Assembly (NCBI GenBank): GCA_008508345.1
Contig: QNGE01000895.1
Location: forward strand, 147,704-211,703
Source of the DNA: Paragonimus westermani
Lineage: Eukaryota > Platyhelminthes > Trematoda > Plagiorchiida > Troglotrematidae
Length of the DNA stretch: 64,000 nucleotides
Direction: 5' to 3'
Below, one piece after another: positions 12,978-24,808 of the stretch. Every line of letters starts with the position of its first letter. The stretch's first letter is position 1. The translations under genes and the position numbers were made by a program. The notes below the pieces were generated by a model. That model ran no database searches, was not told where the DNA came from, and was given only the letters and a program-made list of their open reading frames with translations.

Positions 12978-13100
12978 ATTGGCATGGTCTTTCGGGTTCC
13001 TTTCGGTCAGTTGCAGGTGGTCAAGTATCACACCATCTCTCTAGCCATAGCAGTTGAACATTCACTATCTGAAGTTGTGCGTCGGGAAACAATCGGTTAA
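12978..13100 (+). mobile_element. Probable PLE GIY-YIG C-terminal fragment
   Basis: The plus-strand frame ending at the stop 13098-13100 reads FRVPFGQLQVVKYHTISLAI followed by AVEHSLSEVVRRE. This resembles the tail of PLE endonucleases, in which an FRVIYRV-type strand is followed by a helix of the form LSIAEAIAIRxLxPxLCVQK. The same tail occurs less decayed at 26017-26292, 37945-38211 and 33171-33605. The cysteine and the AEA core are lost here, so it would be an old relic. No reverse-transcriptase part was found next to it. The call rests on weak similarity and could be chance. Confidence 0.35.
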
Positions 13101-14963
13101 AACTGTCAAGTTGTTTCGATTCAAGGCATCCACCGGATCTGTGTTACATCCTCACTCTCCTTCCACTGACTAACTCTGATCGGCCATGAATATATATAGA
13201 TTTCGGTCCGTGTTAGTTGTCTTCAGGTGTACAGGTGATCGTGAGTTTACTCAGCAACGGATTAAATGGCTTTCACAGGTTAAGTATCTTAAAGTCAAAC
13301 GCACATTTATCGTTGTTCACAGCGAATTGAAAATTCGTTTGTCAGACCACCCGTCTACCTAGACGAATGATAACCAATAACATCTTTGTCCTAGTTTCGA
13401 AACTAGTTGCATCAACTGACTAGTACATCCTGTCAAAAAATGCTTTCCATGGAATACCCAACTGTATGTCTCAAATCATTCTCAATTTTGTTCCGATTGT
13501 CAACTTTAAAAAAGAAACGAGTTAGTAAGAGGTTGCACTTGCTTCGTCCAAATCTTTACCGGCCACAGTAACTTACGATAGTATGGCTACTGGGTAACGT
13601 TTCACACTTCGGCTTGAGAGATGAACAACATTCAAATTGTGTGCGAGCAATCCACGTTGGCTGGTAGTTGTTTGCTTATGTTCTGTCAGTGTTGTCATGA
13701 CAGTCCACATACTGTTGCCATCAATCTGCAAACCAGACCATGTATCACAGACTGCATTCGAAAGTCAACGTTTCTTTGTATACCAGGATGAGTAGGAAAT
13801 GTTCCAATAATGTTTCTTCCACATACATTGCAATGAAACATGTAATGTTACAAAATAGTTCGGTCAGCGTTCAAAATAGCGAAATTGAGTACACCGAAAT
13901 TTTGCTATCTTGGAGTAGCCAAAGCTTTTTGGTCATTTCGTTTTCAAAAATCCTTCTGGTAAGTCCATTTCTCATCACGTAGTCGGACGATAGACTACAT
14001 GAGAATCTAACGAATGGTTTTGATGAACAGACGGCCAAACGAATACAAGATAATAGACTAAAACACAGCAGACATGTCGACAACGATTGACTGAAACAGT
14101 TGACTAATTTTAATTGTCACACACTGTCGAGTTGATAAATCTCTTCATAATGAGACAGATTGCGCCAGAGTCCCCTGTAAACCCAAGTCTAGCCAATATT
14201 GCCAGCTTGTCAATGTTCCACTAATCGCTGGTAGTTTGGGACTATTGATGTTAGAACAAACTCAAAGACATGCTCGTATTAACCAGATGACTGGTCACGA
14301 GTATGCGTCTGGCTGTGAAAAACCTCGGGATTTGCTGGTTTGGTTGTCTGAATAAGTCTTCCATTAACACCGAATTATGTAACCGATTAAACACATGCTG
14401 TAGCATGCATCGGTGCCAAGAACAATTTGTACTGGCTGGGTAGATGTCATTGCAAAGGCGCGTGTACCGGTAGATCACGTGAGAAGGAATGATCGGTCGA
14501 GTGTGTGCTACATTGATTCGGTTATCAGAATACTTAGGCGCCAACAAAATATGCAGTTGAGCAAATTAGTGTGTATTGGAATGGTGATTTAATACAGTAG
14601 CGCTATAAATGAGAATCTAGACAAGAGCCATGTGTCCTACGTGGATGGTTGAAAGAGTTTGTATTTCTGATGAGTCCATCTTCCTAGGTTATATATGCAT
14701 ATCTGTCCTACTCTGTGAAACAAGATTCCCGCTTATTCCCGCCTATGGATATTCAATGCGAGTCCAAACCAGTCTGACGATGTACAATAACCGACGCGTC
14801 TGGTTGTGATGTGTCCAGTTGCCCAATGATTGATCGGGTCGCAATTGATCAGCTTGCTTGTACGCCTTCGTTTAAACCCTCGTGGTTAGAGTATATGTCC
14901 GCTCGTTTAGTTTTATTAAATGGATTGTGGAAAAATACATCAAGGTAAGACTAATATTTTCAG
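13101..14963. other. No recognisable gene
   Basis: There are two open frames of 80-98 codons (13740-13982 plus, 14251-14547 minus) without clear splice context or family motifs. The minus frame is histidine/arginine/cysteine-rich and might be an exon, but I cannot support it. Confidence 0.35.
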
Positions 14964-15221
14964 TGTCTTCGAAATTTGCCGTTCAATATAAACGTCGTTA
15001 TCGAGGATGGTATCCCAGTTGAATATTCGTACAGCATAAAAAACCATAATCTCTTCAACCACACAATATTATCTGGCCACTCAAACCACACCGGGACCGT
15101 TGTTTGGTCTGAGGACGTGACAGAATCAGAGAAAGCGACGACCACAGGTCCATCTCCGATCACTCTACATTCGAGCCATGTTTCAATATGGCCACACAAA
15201 CTTATATTTTCTTACTTTGGC
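14964..15221 (+). CDS. Integrin alpha-like exon (start of calf-2 domain)
   Basis: An 86-codon exon opens in phase 0 after a strong acceptor (CTAATATTTTCAG) and can end in phase 0 before GTAGTG. Near its C-terminus it reads TGPSPITLHSSHVSIWPHKL. Integrin alpha chains have a signature at the start of calf-2 of the form NxGPSxIxxxxVxIxWPxxL, and the spacing of GPS, I, V, I and WP agrees. Earlier residues (IPVEYSYSIKN and several NHT-type sequons) suit an extracellular domain. Calf-2 is part of the membrane-proximal leg, so this exon should precede the calf-2 end exons at 24437-24808. The donor is weak, and the frame stays open to 15260. The family call is by eye. Confidence 0.5.
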
Positions 15222-18200
15222 GTAGTGAACCGTTGGATATGCTTTCAAAATTCAAAGTAATAACGGTCAAGAAGCTGCGCCGGAACTAGACAGTCCACAG
15301 TGAACATAACCGATCTGCAAACAGGTGAAGTATACGGATGAAGCTGTTTGTCCCACATCGACAGTTGAGTGGATTACGCTTGATGCACTGGTAGTTTCGG
15401 TCATTTACTTCAGGCGACTCGGAAATAGGCAAAAATCTTTGTAGTGAATGTAACGTAGAGTGATTAAATCGAGTCAGCTAGATCGCTGAAGCATAGATTG
15501 TTCCTTCAAAAATAGAAACCACAAAAGATTACGTCAATTATTACGATTTTCTGTCTTACGTTGCGTCATCTCATTAACACTGTTAGCTGATGAGTTGTAG
15601 GGTGGTTTGCCTTGCACAATGTACAACAGCCAGAGTTGATCATAACCTTCCGTTTCTTAGAAGTTTTGGGTCAAACCATTTCGGGGAGTAGCGCATCTCT
15701 CCTGTGATCCTATGCTATTTGAGTTTCGGCCGTGTTTCGAAATATGTTTTACAATTGCATGAGTCCACTGCGTTGACCATTATGCATGGACCTCGCGTAT
15801 GACCAAACGGAATTAGTACTGTGCAAACAGAAACTCGAGACGCATCTCTTTTTGAGTTGTACTCCGTTTTTTCCGTCGCTACGGGAGAAAGGCTAATAAA
15901 TCTCCGATCAACCTCAGTTTCTCAGCTCATGTTGAAACATTTCCTTTGAGTTTCTGTGGGTTACGTTGATTACTAATAAGCAGTGTTGCACTTGACGATC
16001 ATTTCTCTTCATTTCCCTTCATTCGTCACCAGACTGATTGTCTGACAAAGATGTTGACCTGATTCACGTCACACATTTTGATGTGTTTCTGAACAGCCAT
16101 TGCACAATAATGACTTTTATACATTCTTTGAAAGGCCTGTCCAATGAACAGTAGCGAACAACCTTCGAGAACGTGTGATTGAACTGTTTTTCGCAGAAAC
16201 AGAAATCCACCAGATACCTGATCGATCCTCGTGTTATTTAGAAGTGGACGCGGAACACTGTGTTTGTTCTAGTTTCCATCCAACATGCGCCTTGTCCGCT
16301 AAATAACATCCACTCAACTGTTCATTAGATATATTTGTGCATATATTACGGTGCAGCAGAAGAAATCGCTGTGTACATAAAGTGCGCCATATCGATAGGC
16401 TATTTTCCTGCTTTGAATGCACGTTCACGTTTGAAATCACCGATAAACTTCACGCACTCGCGTTTGAAACTGTTTGCAAGCTGACACATTACTCCGCAAA
16501 TGGGTGTGTCTGTCACATGCGTGCTTACCCATCGTGCACTGTTTCACGGCAATACATATTCTTTTCATGTTAAATAATTTATCTACTTATCGTCACTGCT
16601 TTGTCCTCATATAGTGGGAAATGTAAATAAACTGCAAATCGTTTTCATTCGGTATTTGTTCTGGCAATAACAAGTGACATTCAACACACTAATGCAATCA
16701 ATGAATCGCAACTGTTAGTCAGTGCATGGAAACGTATATGTTCCCATTCAGTCTCAGAAGTTTTAAATAGCAATACTGATTAGGTTTTATTTTTATCGAA
16801 AGTTGTCACTGACTATGAGACCCATTTCCAGATCGGCGTTTGAGTAGATGGGTTTGAGAATCAGTTTCCTGCGAAGGGGTTTTAAACAACTGTGTGGTAG
16901 TTTATTCAGTAGTGCATTTATCGGATGTTTTCACATGATCCAGAATGTTGTTCACTGCTTCTGAGTGTTTTTAACGAATGAATGGAATACAAATTGGAAC
17001 ATTTTATTTCAGTATCAAATATCACAACCCAGTTGACGTGCCAATGGTCTCGGGAAGATACCTGAAACCAGTTTTGTGTAATCAAAACGAGTTGGTCTGG
17101 CCACCAGGTCTTCCACGGTTTTCATCAATGGTGTTGCATTGCGTTTTTGGAATCCGTGGCCTCACCTTTGAAGTTGTGACATTTTCAGACCATCCCAACC
17201 TCATTCGAGCATTGCCTCCACTCACAAAAGATTGTAACATGAATAACCAAAATATCGAATGTTATTCTAGCTGAACATAGTGATAGCACGCAGCCGCATA
17301 AAGTCAAAAGTGTTCGAGTGTTATGTGGTTAGCGGAAGGATTAACTACTAAATCATAAGTCGTCCTCATTTGTAGATCTTTCAAAATTTGTGATTGACGC
17401 TGGTCACGGTTGGTGATTATGCCAATCTCATTTCATCAGCACTGGATATAGGTGTGAACCGGCTCCTTGGACTGCATCAATGTTATCAACTGTACACTTT
17501 ATGGACTACTGTGTCGAGAGGCTTGATGGAAAGGCATCCAACTGAGCGTAATTAATCTACCAGGCGACAAATTTATCATGGAAGCATGACAACTTAGACT
17601 AAACAATGCTGCCGCATCAAAAGTCACAATATACACGCGCGCGTCAAAACGTTCCATTCGTCCGTTGCTTTCTGTTTATTCACACAAACGAGATGGCTCT
17701 AACAGTTTGCAGCATTCACTCCAGTGCATTCGCCCACAATTCACAACTCAGCTCAGTCATCAGGGCATGTATGTATTGAGCTCGTAGTCAATCGGTTCAA
17801 CCTGCTTTCATCTGGCTGACTACAACGGTCACTAACAAATTGCTGGTAGAATCACTTTAGTTCATATCAGCGGTATGTCAATTTCAGGATGTTTGATTGC
17901 CTGCAAGTCACTGCTATTCAATTCCTCGTCAGAAATGTCTTCATGAAATTCACAAATTTGATATTTTGTGAACCATACTTAAATGCATTTTCTGATGGTT
18001 CTTACTCCTTTCATTATATATTCACGTTTAACCTCATACCAGTTAAGCACAATCTTGCTCTATATTTTTCACAATTTTTTCAAGGCAACATCTCACTGAT
18101 ATTTCCGTTCAGATGTGGCCACACCAAATAGATACAGGTTTCTATTGCTTCTCCCAAAGTTCATCTAAACTTATGCAGGTTGTTTTTAACAAAATTCTCG

Positions 18201-18385
18201 GAAATATGAGTAAACCGTTATTTCCGGACCCAACAATAAATGTAGTTTGTATCTTACCATGTTTCACACATGAACGAATTCATGCGCACATTTGAGGGTA
18301 TACTTCCCTAAGAGTCCGTTAAGTACCCAGGATACGAATGAACTATGGGTCCTCTTTTCTAGAGCTGAATGAATGACTGATCATA
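15222..18385. other. Mostly non-coding; a few doubtful exons
   Basis: This would be intronic to the plus-strand model. Open plus-strand frames after plausible acceptors occur at 16330 (two competing frames), at 17013-17274 (acceptor TTTTATTTCAG, with cysteines, prolines and an LCNQNEL stretch) and at 17888-18131 (acceptor CAATTTCAG). None has a good donor in a phase that joins the neighbouring supported exons, and calf-2 needs only about 65 residues between 15221 and 24437. I therefore do not call them. Confidence 0.3.
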
Positions 18386-18672
18386 TAAAAACGTGAGCGT
18401 AACCTTTAGGTTGCTGAATGCAATGCGTGCAACGTGTCACATTGTCATTGACATTCACAACTGACACATATCGGTCCGTCGATACGGCGATTGTGTGGAC
18501 ACCTCTTGGAGCATTCTTATGTATATATAATTCGTGGTTTGGCACTAGTCTGCCTGTTTTAAAACAAACTGTTAACAGTCGAGAAATTGGTTCCTTGGTC
18601 AGACCCCACGTTTGATACACAATTCTCTTCACACTAGAGGAACCAGTTGGAAATCTGATGATAGTTAACGCC
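18386..18672 (-). CDS. Candidate minus-strand exon, possibly beta-propeller-like
   Basis: The minus strand is open for 97 codons from an ATG just inside an acceptor (TTTCCTCACAG) to near 18381. The middle reads RGVHTIAVSTDRYVSVVNV, which has the rhythm of a WD-type repeat (HTIAVS followed by strands), but no complete WD or GH pair is visible. A plus-strand frame (18418-18615) covers the same bases, so only one of the two can be real. Function is unknown. It is listed because the frame, the acceptor and the composition are better than the local background. Confidence 0.22.
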
Positions 18673-20099
18673 ATCTAGCTGTGAGGAAACGAACCAGAAA
18701 AACGGTATCAGGCCTTTATGTGTGTACGTAGAGCCAGTGACGCACGATGTGTTAAACTGTGCTCCGTTTATGTGCTTATCGTAGGACCGGACAAGAATAT
18801 TGGTATGGTACTGCTGAGACATACGTCGGTCGCATGATCCTACTGGGTTAACTGATTGCTGAGTTTTTTTTACAAAAATATCGAAAACGAACACTTTGAT
18901 ATCACATTAACAGACGTGGACTTCGAATGACACTAGGCTGCGGATTTTTTCACTATCGTCGACAGAAGAACATATTGTTCATACAATAAGGCGGTCGTCC
19001 ATAAAAAAATGGAGGATTAGCATGCCAGGCCAAGAGCTGGGACAAGAAATTCGATAACAGGCACGAATGTCGACAATCTGATAGACAGGAACAAACTCGC
19101 TAACCCGGCCGAGTCGTTGAAGGTCTAAAACATTCGGGGCAACCATTTTAGGTCAGTTAAACAACACTGTCTAACAACGACGAAACTGTCCACCATTCAA
19201 TTACGCGAGCACAGCAGTATGCACAACAGAAGTTTCTTCCTGCTATTTGCCGGAAGAATCGGTGATCGATTCGTCTTGGTCTGTTATCCACCAGTGACCA
19301 GTGATGAGGGTAACATGTGGATCATCCAAGTAAACATTACACCTGCTTTTCAACTGGTTACAGTGCTTTCTAATTTTTACAAGTAATCATAGCTCAAACA
19401 CGCGATTTTGTTCATCCAACATTCGCTGCATTCGTAGCCGTAGGTTGACGCCAGCTGGACAAGATGTTGTTGTTGTTAGATAGACAGCGTAACTCAAATT
19501 CGAATGAGGCAGTGAATAAGCACAAATCATGTGATATTCTCCGGAATCACAGTTCGGACATTCCGATCACAAATGGACGTAATTAATTGTAGGTATTAAG
19601 ACAAGGTTCCATAGGGTGGACGCCGTGGCTTGAAGACGTGCGAAATCAAAAATATGGAGATGCTGGCTACAAGAGCAGACTCTACGTGAACACAGATTGC
19701 TTTTGAACGCACAGAGGGAAACTTGGTGCCTGATGACCAAAGATTTAGCAAACTTTCACGTGTTCACGTGAAGGTATACGCATAAACAAACGACTTAATT
19801 GCGACGGAATACTTCTATAGCTCTTGCATATTTTGTTATCATCCTGCACTTTCTTGTTCAATCATCCTAATTTGTAATCTCCTGATACCGACTAAACTTC
19901 CTTGAGATATTAAATGTCTAACTGTTGCAACCTGTTAATTTTTAACAAAATCTCCAAGCCACATTTGCATGGCGAGACTCCGTCACCAACAATCCCTTGT
20001 CAACCAGTTGTATTGTTTTGGGCTCGCCTCTGGAACGTTCGTATTCTCGTTAATTCTGGTGCTCTCTATCACGATTTCGATGGTGGGTACTTATGTAGG
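18673..20099. other. No recognisable gene
   Basis: An open plus-strand frame at 19914-20089 ends before a GTGGGT donor but has no clear acceptor or motif. The rest has stops in all frames. Confidence 0.35.
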
Positions 20100-20427
20100 C
20101 ATGTGACTCTGTACATTGTGTTTATTGAGTCAGACTCTAACAAATGACGCATCCTGATCATGCTCTTGGGGAGCTAATTGCATAGGTCAGTCTGAAGGAC
20201 CTAGGATTTCGATGGTCGGAAGACAAGCAAAACTGCCATGATTATGAATTATATGGAGCATCAGTTAACGATGTAGACACCGGAATGCAGGAGTTGATTT
20301 GCACTGTTCAGCTGATGATTGATGTTGTAGGTGGCTACTCTCATTGACTGAATCACGTATACCACATCGCCTGTAGTTATCTGGGGTGATACCTGGCACA
20401 CTCTCAACGTCAAATATAAAGAGGATT
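20100..20427 (+). repeat. Dispersed repeat, copy 2 (about 325 bp, unclassified)
   Basis: This is the direct-orientation match of 6541-6862. It shares long exact blocks and a TTTATTGAGTCAGA left region. Differences are mostly transitions, plus a missing 5-7 bases near the left end and an extra segment (GGTGATACCTGGCACAC region) near the right end. The two copies are about 13.5 kb apart. Divergence indicates they inserted or duplicated long ago. The class is unknown. Confidence 0.85.
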
Positions 20428-20904
20428 GGTTCAAATATCGCTAACTGTCGAATGCTAACTGGCGAATGATACACGGACGCGCTATTGGATGAAAAATACG
20501 TGCGTTTGAGATCGCTGAAACATCAGCAAGTTCACATATATTTTATGCAAGGATCGATAACTCACACGATGTTTCCTACCAAATTGCTGGGTTTGGTAAC
20601 GATCGGTCTACTCTACGAACGCTTCACAAATCTTCATGATGACGAATTTCTATCTCTTCTGAAATTTGCTTCTGTCGGTGTGTGAAGTGGAAACCTTCCA
20701 GATATCTGGCTTTTCCGTTTGTTCATCTCGTGCAATCATGAAATCAATCGTCTTTGTTCACATTACAGTTAACCTGTTCGTTTTGACCGTCATCTTATTC
20801 TGTTAAGTGTATTGTTGTTTCAGGAGCTGTTACTACTTACTCGGTTATCAATGTCGATTTTGGTTGAAGATGTCCTTGAGATCGAGGTGGCTAATAACCT
20901 TTTC

Positions 20905-20970
20905 TGCAGAGCTGATGGTTGAACAATCGAAAGCCTCGGATGTGAAGGTTTTGGGTTTCATCCCAGATTA
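20905..20970 (+). mobile_element. tRNA-like SINE fragment
   Basis: The plus strand reads AGCTGATGGTTGAAC, then GCCTCGGATGTGAAGG, then GGGTTTCATCCCAG. This order and spacing match a tRNA-derived SINE head: an A box of the type RGCTNAGTGGTTGAGC and a B box of the type GGTTCRANYCC about 35 bases later. Both boxes carry substitutions, so it is probably inactive. It does not match the SINE pair at 30.7 and 49.05 kb closely and would be a second family. No tail or target-site duplication was found. Confidence 0.4.
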
Positions 20971-22993
20971 GCAGCAAAAGATATATTCCACCTGATATGC
21001 TCAAACAGACCGATACTTCACTTTCCACTAATGTCGGTTCAATCAAATTATCTTAAAGTGGAGCTGGTTTGTCTTGATGGTCTCAAGGTGTTCCGAGTAA
21101 CGTTGCCTGAACACATTGCGCAAACCGCACTAGGTAAGCAACGGCATTTTCTGTGCGTAGTAATTCAAACACCATCTCGAAGAAAGTTACATATAAACAA
21201 TCACTTTGATGTAGTGGTTATCGATCAAACTACGAACCTATCCGTATTAATTTCAGGTTTGTGCGCCGTTGTTGTACATAACAGTATACCTGGTTGCAAC
21301 CAATGTTCCGCAAGTCATGATGTCACTTCATTAAATATCTTCGGCCTATTATGAAAATGACGAGCTAGGTTTCTCGACACACACGTGTATATTATTTGGT
21401 AACAGGTAGACACACTATTGCCACCCGACTTTAATCTATTCCTATGACAATTTTGCGTTGGTTTATTGCATGCAATGCAAATGTTTTTCTTTTCGGCCCT
21501 TTTGAAAGTAGCATAACTCGCCAGATGGTCTTTAATTATGGATGCCTACTCAGCTGATTTATTTTCCTGTCAGATAGTAATTTTTAAATCTCCGTTGTCG
21601 AACTAATTGTTGCCCGAAAATCGAAAGGTATTATCACAGTCGAAGTTATAAAGGTTTTAAATCGTTTCAGATTGAACACCAGCCACACCTGCTATCAGCC
21701 TTCACATTCAGATATGTCTACTCACTGGCCCACTCCGAACTGATGTACCAGATTCGGATTTCTATGTTATTTGAGGATATTGCTGATGGACATCCTCTTT
21801 GGACCGGAATGTACACTTCAGTTCTCACGGTTGTGAAGCCAGCCTGTTAGTCGAAACATCAACATTCTCATAAGGGGTAGGATCGAGTGACCATATCCAA
21901 ATTCTCAACCAGAACCCTGTGAGAATTGTGTGTGCTCACCAAGTCATTTCGGATTCAGAATGGACAGAATCGCTTTGTTCACTTCATTTGGTAATTCTGT
22001 GATGAGGTTATGACCATTCGATCATGTGTGAATTTACTTGCGGTGTGCCCAAGTGTGACTGATGTTCATTTCGAAATAACCCAAATCCCCGAACTTCTGT
22101 TAAACATAAGAAAGCTCCAGCTGAGTTAGTCACGAAGCATTTTTGGTTTCATCAAGGTAATATTGCCCAATGATTGTCAAAAAATATGCTTAGGTTTTTC
22201 TTTTGTAAGTCTATATCTCTGTTGTGGAATTTTCGCCAGTTTATAGAGCACACACCACGGGCAAACCAGGTTTTCCGTAAACTCCACGTTTGAGGAATGA
22301 CACGAATGCTGATTAAATTCTCTCGACAATGATAGAATGGTGGCTATCGGATTGTTTTTTTCCTCAGTGGGCGTTGGCATATTGCCTGCGAAATATAACA
22401 TATGTAGCGCTTCAAGTTTTTCCTAACGGAGAAGCAATGAACAGGTGAATTGAAAGAAACTGTTCTTACTAAACCTGTTTAACTCGTGAGACAAAGTACG
22501 GGCTCAATCACACCCGCCTAGTTATACTCTGATTGACGACTGAAAGAAGTTTCGGACTACAAAGCTAACGTCAGGGTATCGTGATTCCTTCGGGCACCGC
22601 TCGTTCCACAATATGCGCTAATGCCTTTCTGTGGTCATCAGTGTAGATAATGTTAGTCGCCTTCATCATTACCTCCACCTCGTGATTGGAACTGATGTTT
22701 ACTCTTAGAGGGTTGACGTTAGGGAACTCGTCATCTGCAAAGACGTTTTAGAAGGTCAGACGTAACAATATATTTCGCTTTGCTGGATTTTTCTGACTTT
22801 CAGGTCGACGGTTTGTTGCACATTTCTCAAGCAAACCTAACTATAGGGAGTCAGCACCGTACCACCCGGTGGCTGACAGGCGCTAGAGAAATGAGAGTTG
22901 CTTGTCGATGTGTTCTCTCGGTGTATCTTGAGACGATGTTTACTAGACAGTTAACGGCGGAATTGTTTTTCCATGTTGTCAATTTGGTTTCAG
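20971..22993. other. No confident gene; doubtful exons
   Basis: An open plus-strand frame at 21031-21354 (107 codons) has no clear upstream acceptor. A frame starting after TTTTTCTGACTTTCAG at 22804 is open for about 75 codons and could splice via GTGTAT near 22921 into the exon at 22994. The product has no motif I recognise. Confidence 0.3.
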
Positions 22994-23092
22994 GCAAATA
23001 CATTGCAAATAATAGGAGATTATGCGAGATTTGAAGGAAATTTGGCAGAATATGCCCATTATGTCGCTTTGGTTCCAACACCTGCCGCACAC
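22994..23092 (+). CDS. Candidate small internal exon
   Basis: The 33-codon segment begins after GGTTTCAG in phase 0 and can end in phase 0 before GTAATT. It reads ANTLQIIGDYARFEGNLAEY and continues to PTPAAH. Both ends in phase 0 fit the phase of the calf-2 exon at 24437. The frame remains open to a stop at 23158 and offers a second donor (GTACTT) a few codons later. It could be the calf-2 linker, or an unrelated chance frame. No motif decides this. Confidence 0.25.
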
Positions 23093-24436
23093 GTAATTCC
23101 CAAATACGTACTTGAAGTTCATTATTTTACACATGCGAGCTACGAGAAGTGCACCTAAATGCCAGCAGAGCGCTAAACCCTGTGTGTAAACAATTTGTTT
23201 GATATGAACTCCATACGGATCCCATAACTATAAGCATGGGTTACAAACCGTGTTTTCTGTTATCTGTTTACTTCCTCTTCGAACATGTATGTGTGCATGC
23301 TCATCCGTGTTGGTGCTTGAAAAGAACACGGACACCATCATTCTTGTCCTCTACGTCCGAATCAATCACATTACGATCACTTCTCAACAACGAAGTATTT
23401 TCTCTAGATGCACAAGAAGAATGCATTTTCGAAACCCAGTTTACAGAGAAGGTAATGGTGAGTATTTAGTTATAAAAACGGTCAACCTCACTTGTATTCG
23501 GTTTTATTCTGCATCAACTAAGGGACTATTCCATTTGTAGTTTTTCAGTTTAGATCAACGACCGGAGACGCAGATTGTGCTTTGTAGTATATTGCAGCGA
23601 ACGTTGAGCAGAACGGTTCTGTGCCCGTTGTGAAACAACCCAGAACTGTCAGTCTGTTATAGGTACTTAATAAAATGAATGAATCGTAGAACCCGTTTAG
23701 CTCAAATTACATATATATTTCTAATCACTGACACAATTAAAGTCCTCTTCAGTACAGTCGCCAACGGACACCCGTTCTTTCGACGTGACTCACGCATTAA
23801 TTGCACAATCATTAATATCAACACAGCTAATATCTTTTATGTGGAAGAATTTTTTCAAAAATATCTGATCCAACTCCAACCGTTATGGGTCCAATTGATC
23901 GTGATCTCGGTTCTACTCCTAAATTTACTAAATGTACACATCAGTTCGTTAGGAGTCCTATGAGGTTAACTTTCCAAACAATAGCTCTTTTCAAGACGAA
24001 CTGGAGGAATAGGCTTAACAAAACCACTTGTGAAAACAATTTAACACAGAACGTAACTCCAAACTTACTATTGCCGTGCTACCTGGTATCGGTCTTTATT
24101 AAAAACGAAACGAGTACGGAATAAAGTGTAAGTTAACACAACATGCAGTAGGGAGCGCTGAGTAGGCTGGAAGATGGGCTGAAGACCAATTGGGGATTTT
24201 TGGGAAGAGATGTTTGTTTTAACACTCTAATTACCTGGTACATGAGAAAAATCATTAAAACCGCCAGAGGTCACCAACAGATATATTTATTTAGATTTTT
24301 ACACATGTGGAAATGAATTAAGAATACTGGCACACTTTCGAAGGCAAAAGTTATTTGTCGGCCAGCCTCTTTTTGGTTACCTGCGAAACATTCACCTGCA
24401 ACTAGTAGGCGGGTGAGAAATGAACTACCTTTTCAG
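23093..24436. other. No confident gene; overlapping open frames
   Basis: Two plus-strand frames overlap at 23236-23540. One of them ends in AAG before GTAATG in phase 0. Another segment follows a strong acceptor (GTCCTCTTCAG at 23742-23752) and is open to 23963, but it becomes very hydrophobic and lacks a donor before its stop. I cannot choose between frames here. Confidence 0.3.
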
Positions 24437-24610
24437 TGTGTCTTTTGCGCACAATACATGCGACAATGTACGGACTTCCCCTCAGCAGTTCATTCAAACG
24501 CAGTGCTAAAGGATGTCCAAAATTGCAGTGCAACTTTTAAGCCTTTCTTAGAAAAAGATCAAACAGTTAACGTTCGACTAACATTTCCCACCAATTTTAA
24601 AATACAATCT
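24437..24610 (+). CDS. Integrin alpha-like exon (calf-2, cysteine region)
   Basis: A 58-codon exon runs from a strong acceptor (CTACCTTTTCAG) to a consensus donor (GTAAGT), phase 0 at both ends. It encodes several cysteines followed by VLKDVQNCSATFKPFLEKDQ and TVNVRLTF. In integrin alpha chains the end of calf-2 has a CxxxxCxxIxCxxxxLxxxxSxxxVxxxLW pattern, and this exon shows the same order of cysteine, hydrophobic strand, charged turn and strand. It splices in frame to the next exon 102 bases downstream. The domain call is by resemblance; an unrelated beta-sandwich ectodomain is the alternative. Confidence 0.5.
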
Positions 24611-24712
24611 GTAAGTTCATAGAATAATTTGTGAAGATACCGCAGTCTATGGTTGTTGAAAATTTGAATTTCGTAAGCAAATAACTATTTTCTATCTAAT
24701 ATCTGCTTTAAG

Positions 24713-24808
24713 ACAGCTGCAAAAATGAAGCGCTTCATGCCTAAACCTGAAATGTTTGAGTTGAAAAACGCAACTATTTTACACGAACCGTGCGACTCGA
24801 TTTTGCAG
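24713..24808 (+). CDS. Integrin alpha-like exon (end of calf-2)
   Basis: A 32-codon exon lies between acceptor TGCTTTAAG and donor GTAAAT, phase 0 on both sides. It contains PEMFELKNATILHEPCDS. The previous exon joins it without shifting frame, across a 102-base intron. In integrins the calf-2 domain ends with a strand, one or more N-linked sites and a short linker to the membrane helix, which fits the NAT sequon and the position. The alternative acceptor 4 bases further on would give an immediate stop, which supports this choice. The next in-phase exon found is 26924-27151. Confidence 0.48.

Noticed and set aside
14665..14690. Hammerhead core CTGATGAGTCC on the plus strand
   Set aside because: No GAAA at the required distance and no helix I partner.
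24713..24808. Plexin or other PSI/IPT-domain protein for the 24.4-24.8 kb exons
   Set aside because: Cysteines alone suggested it, but the downstream membrane helix with GFFK and the calf-2 pattern at 15 kb fit an integrin alpha chain better.
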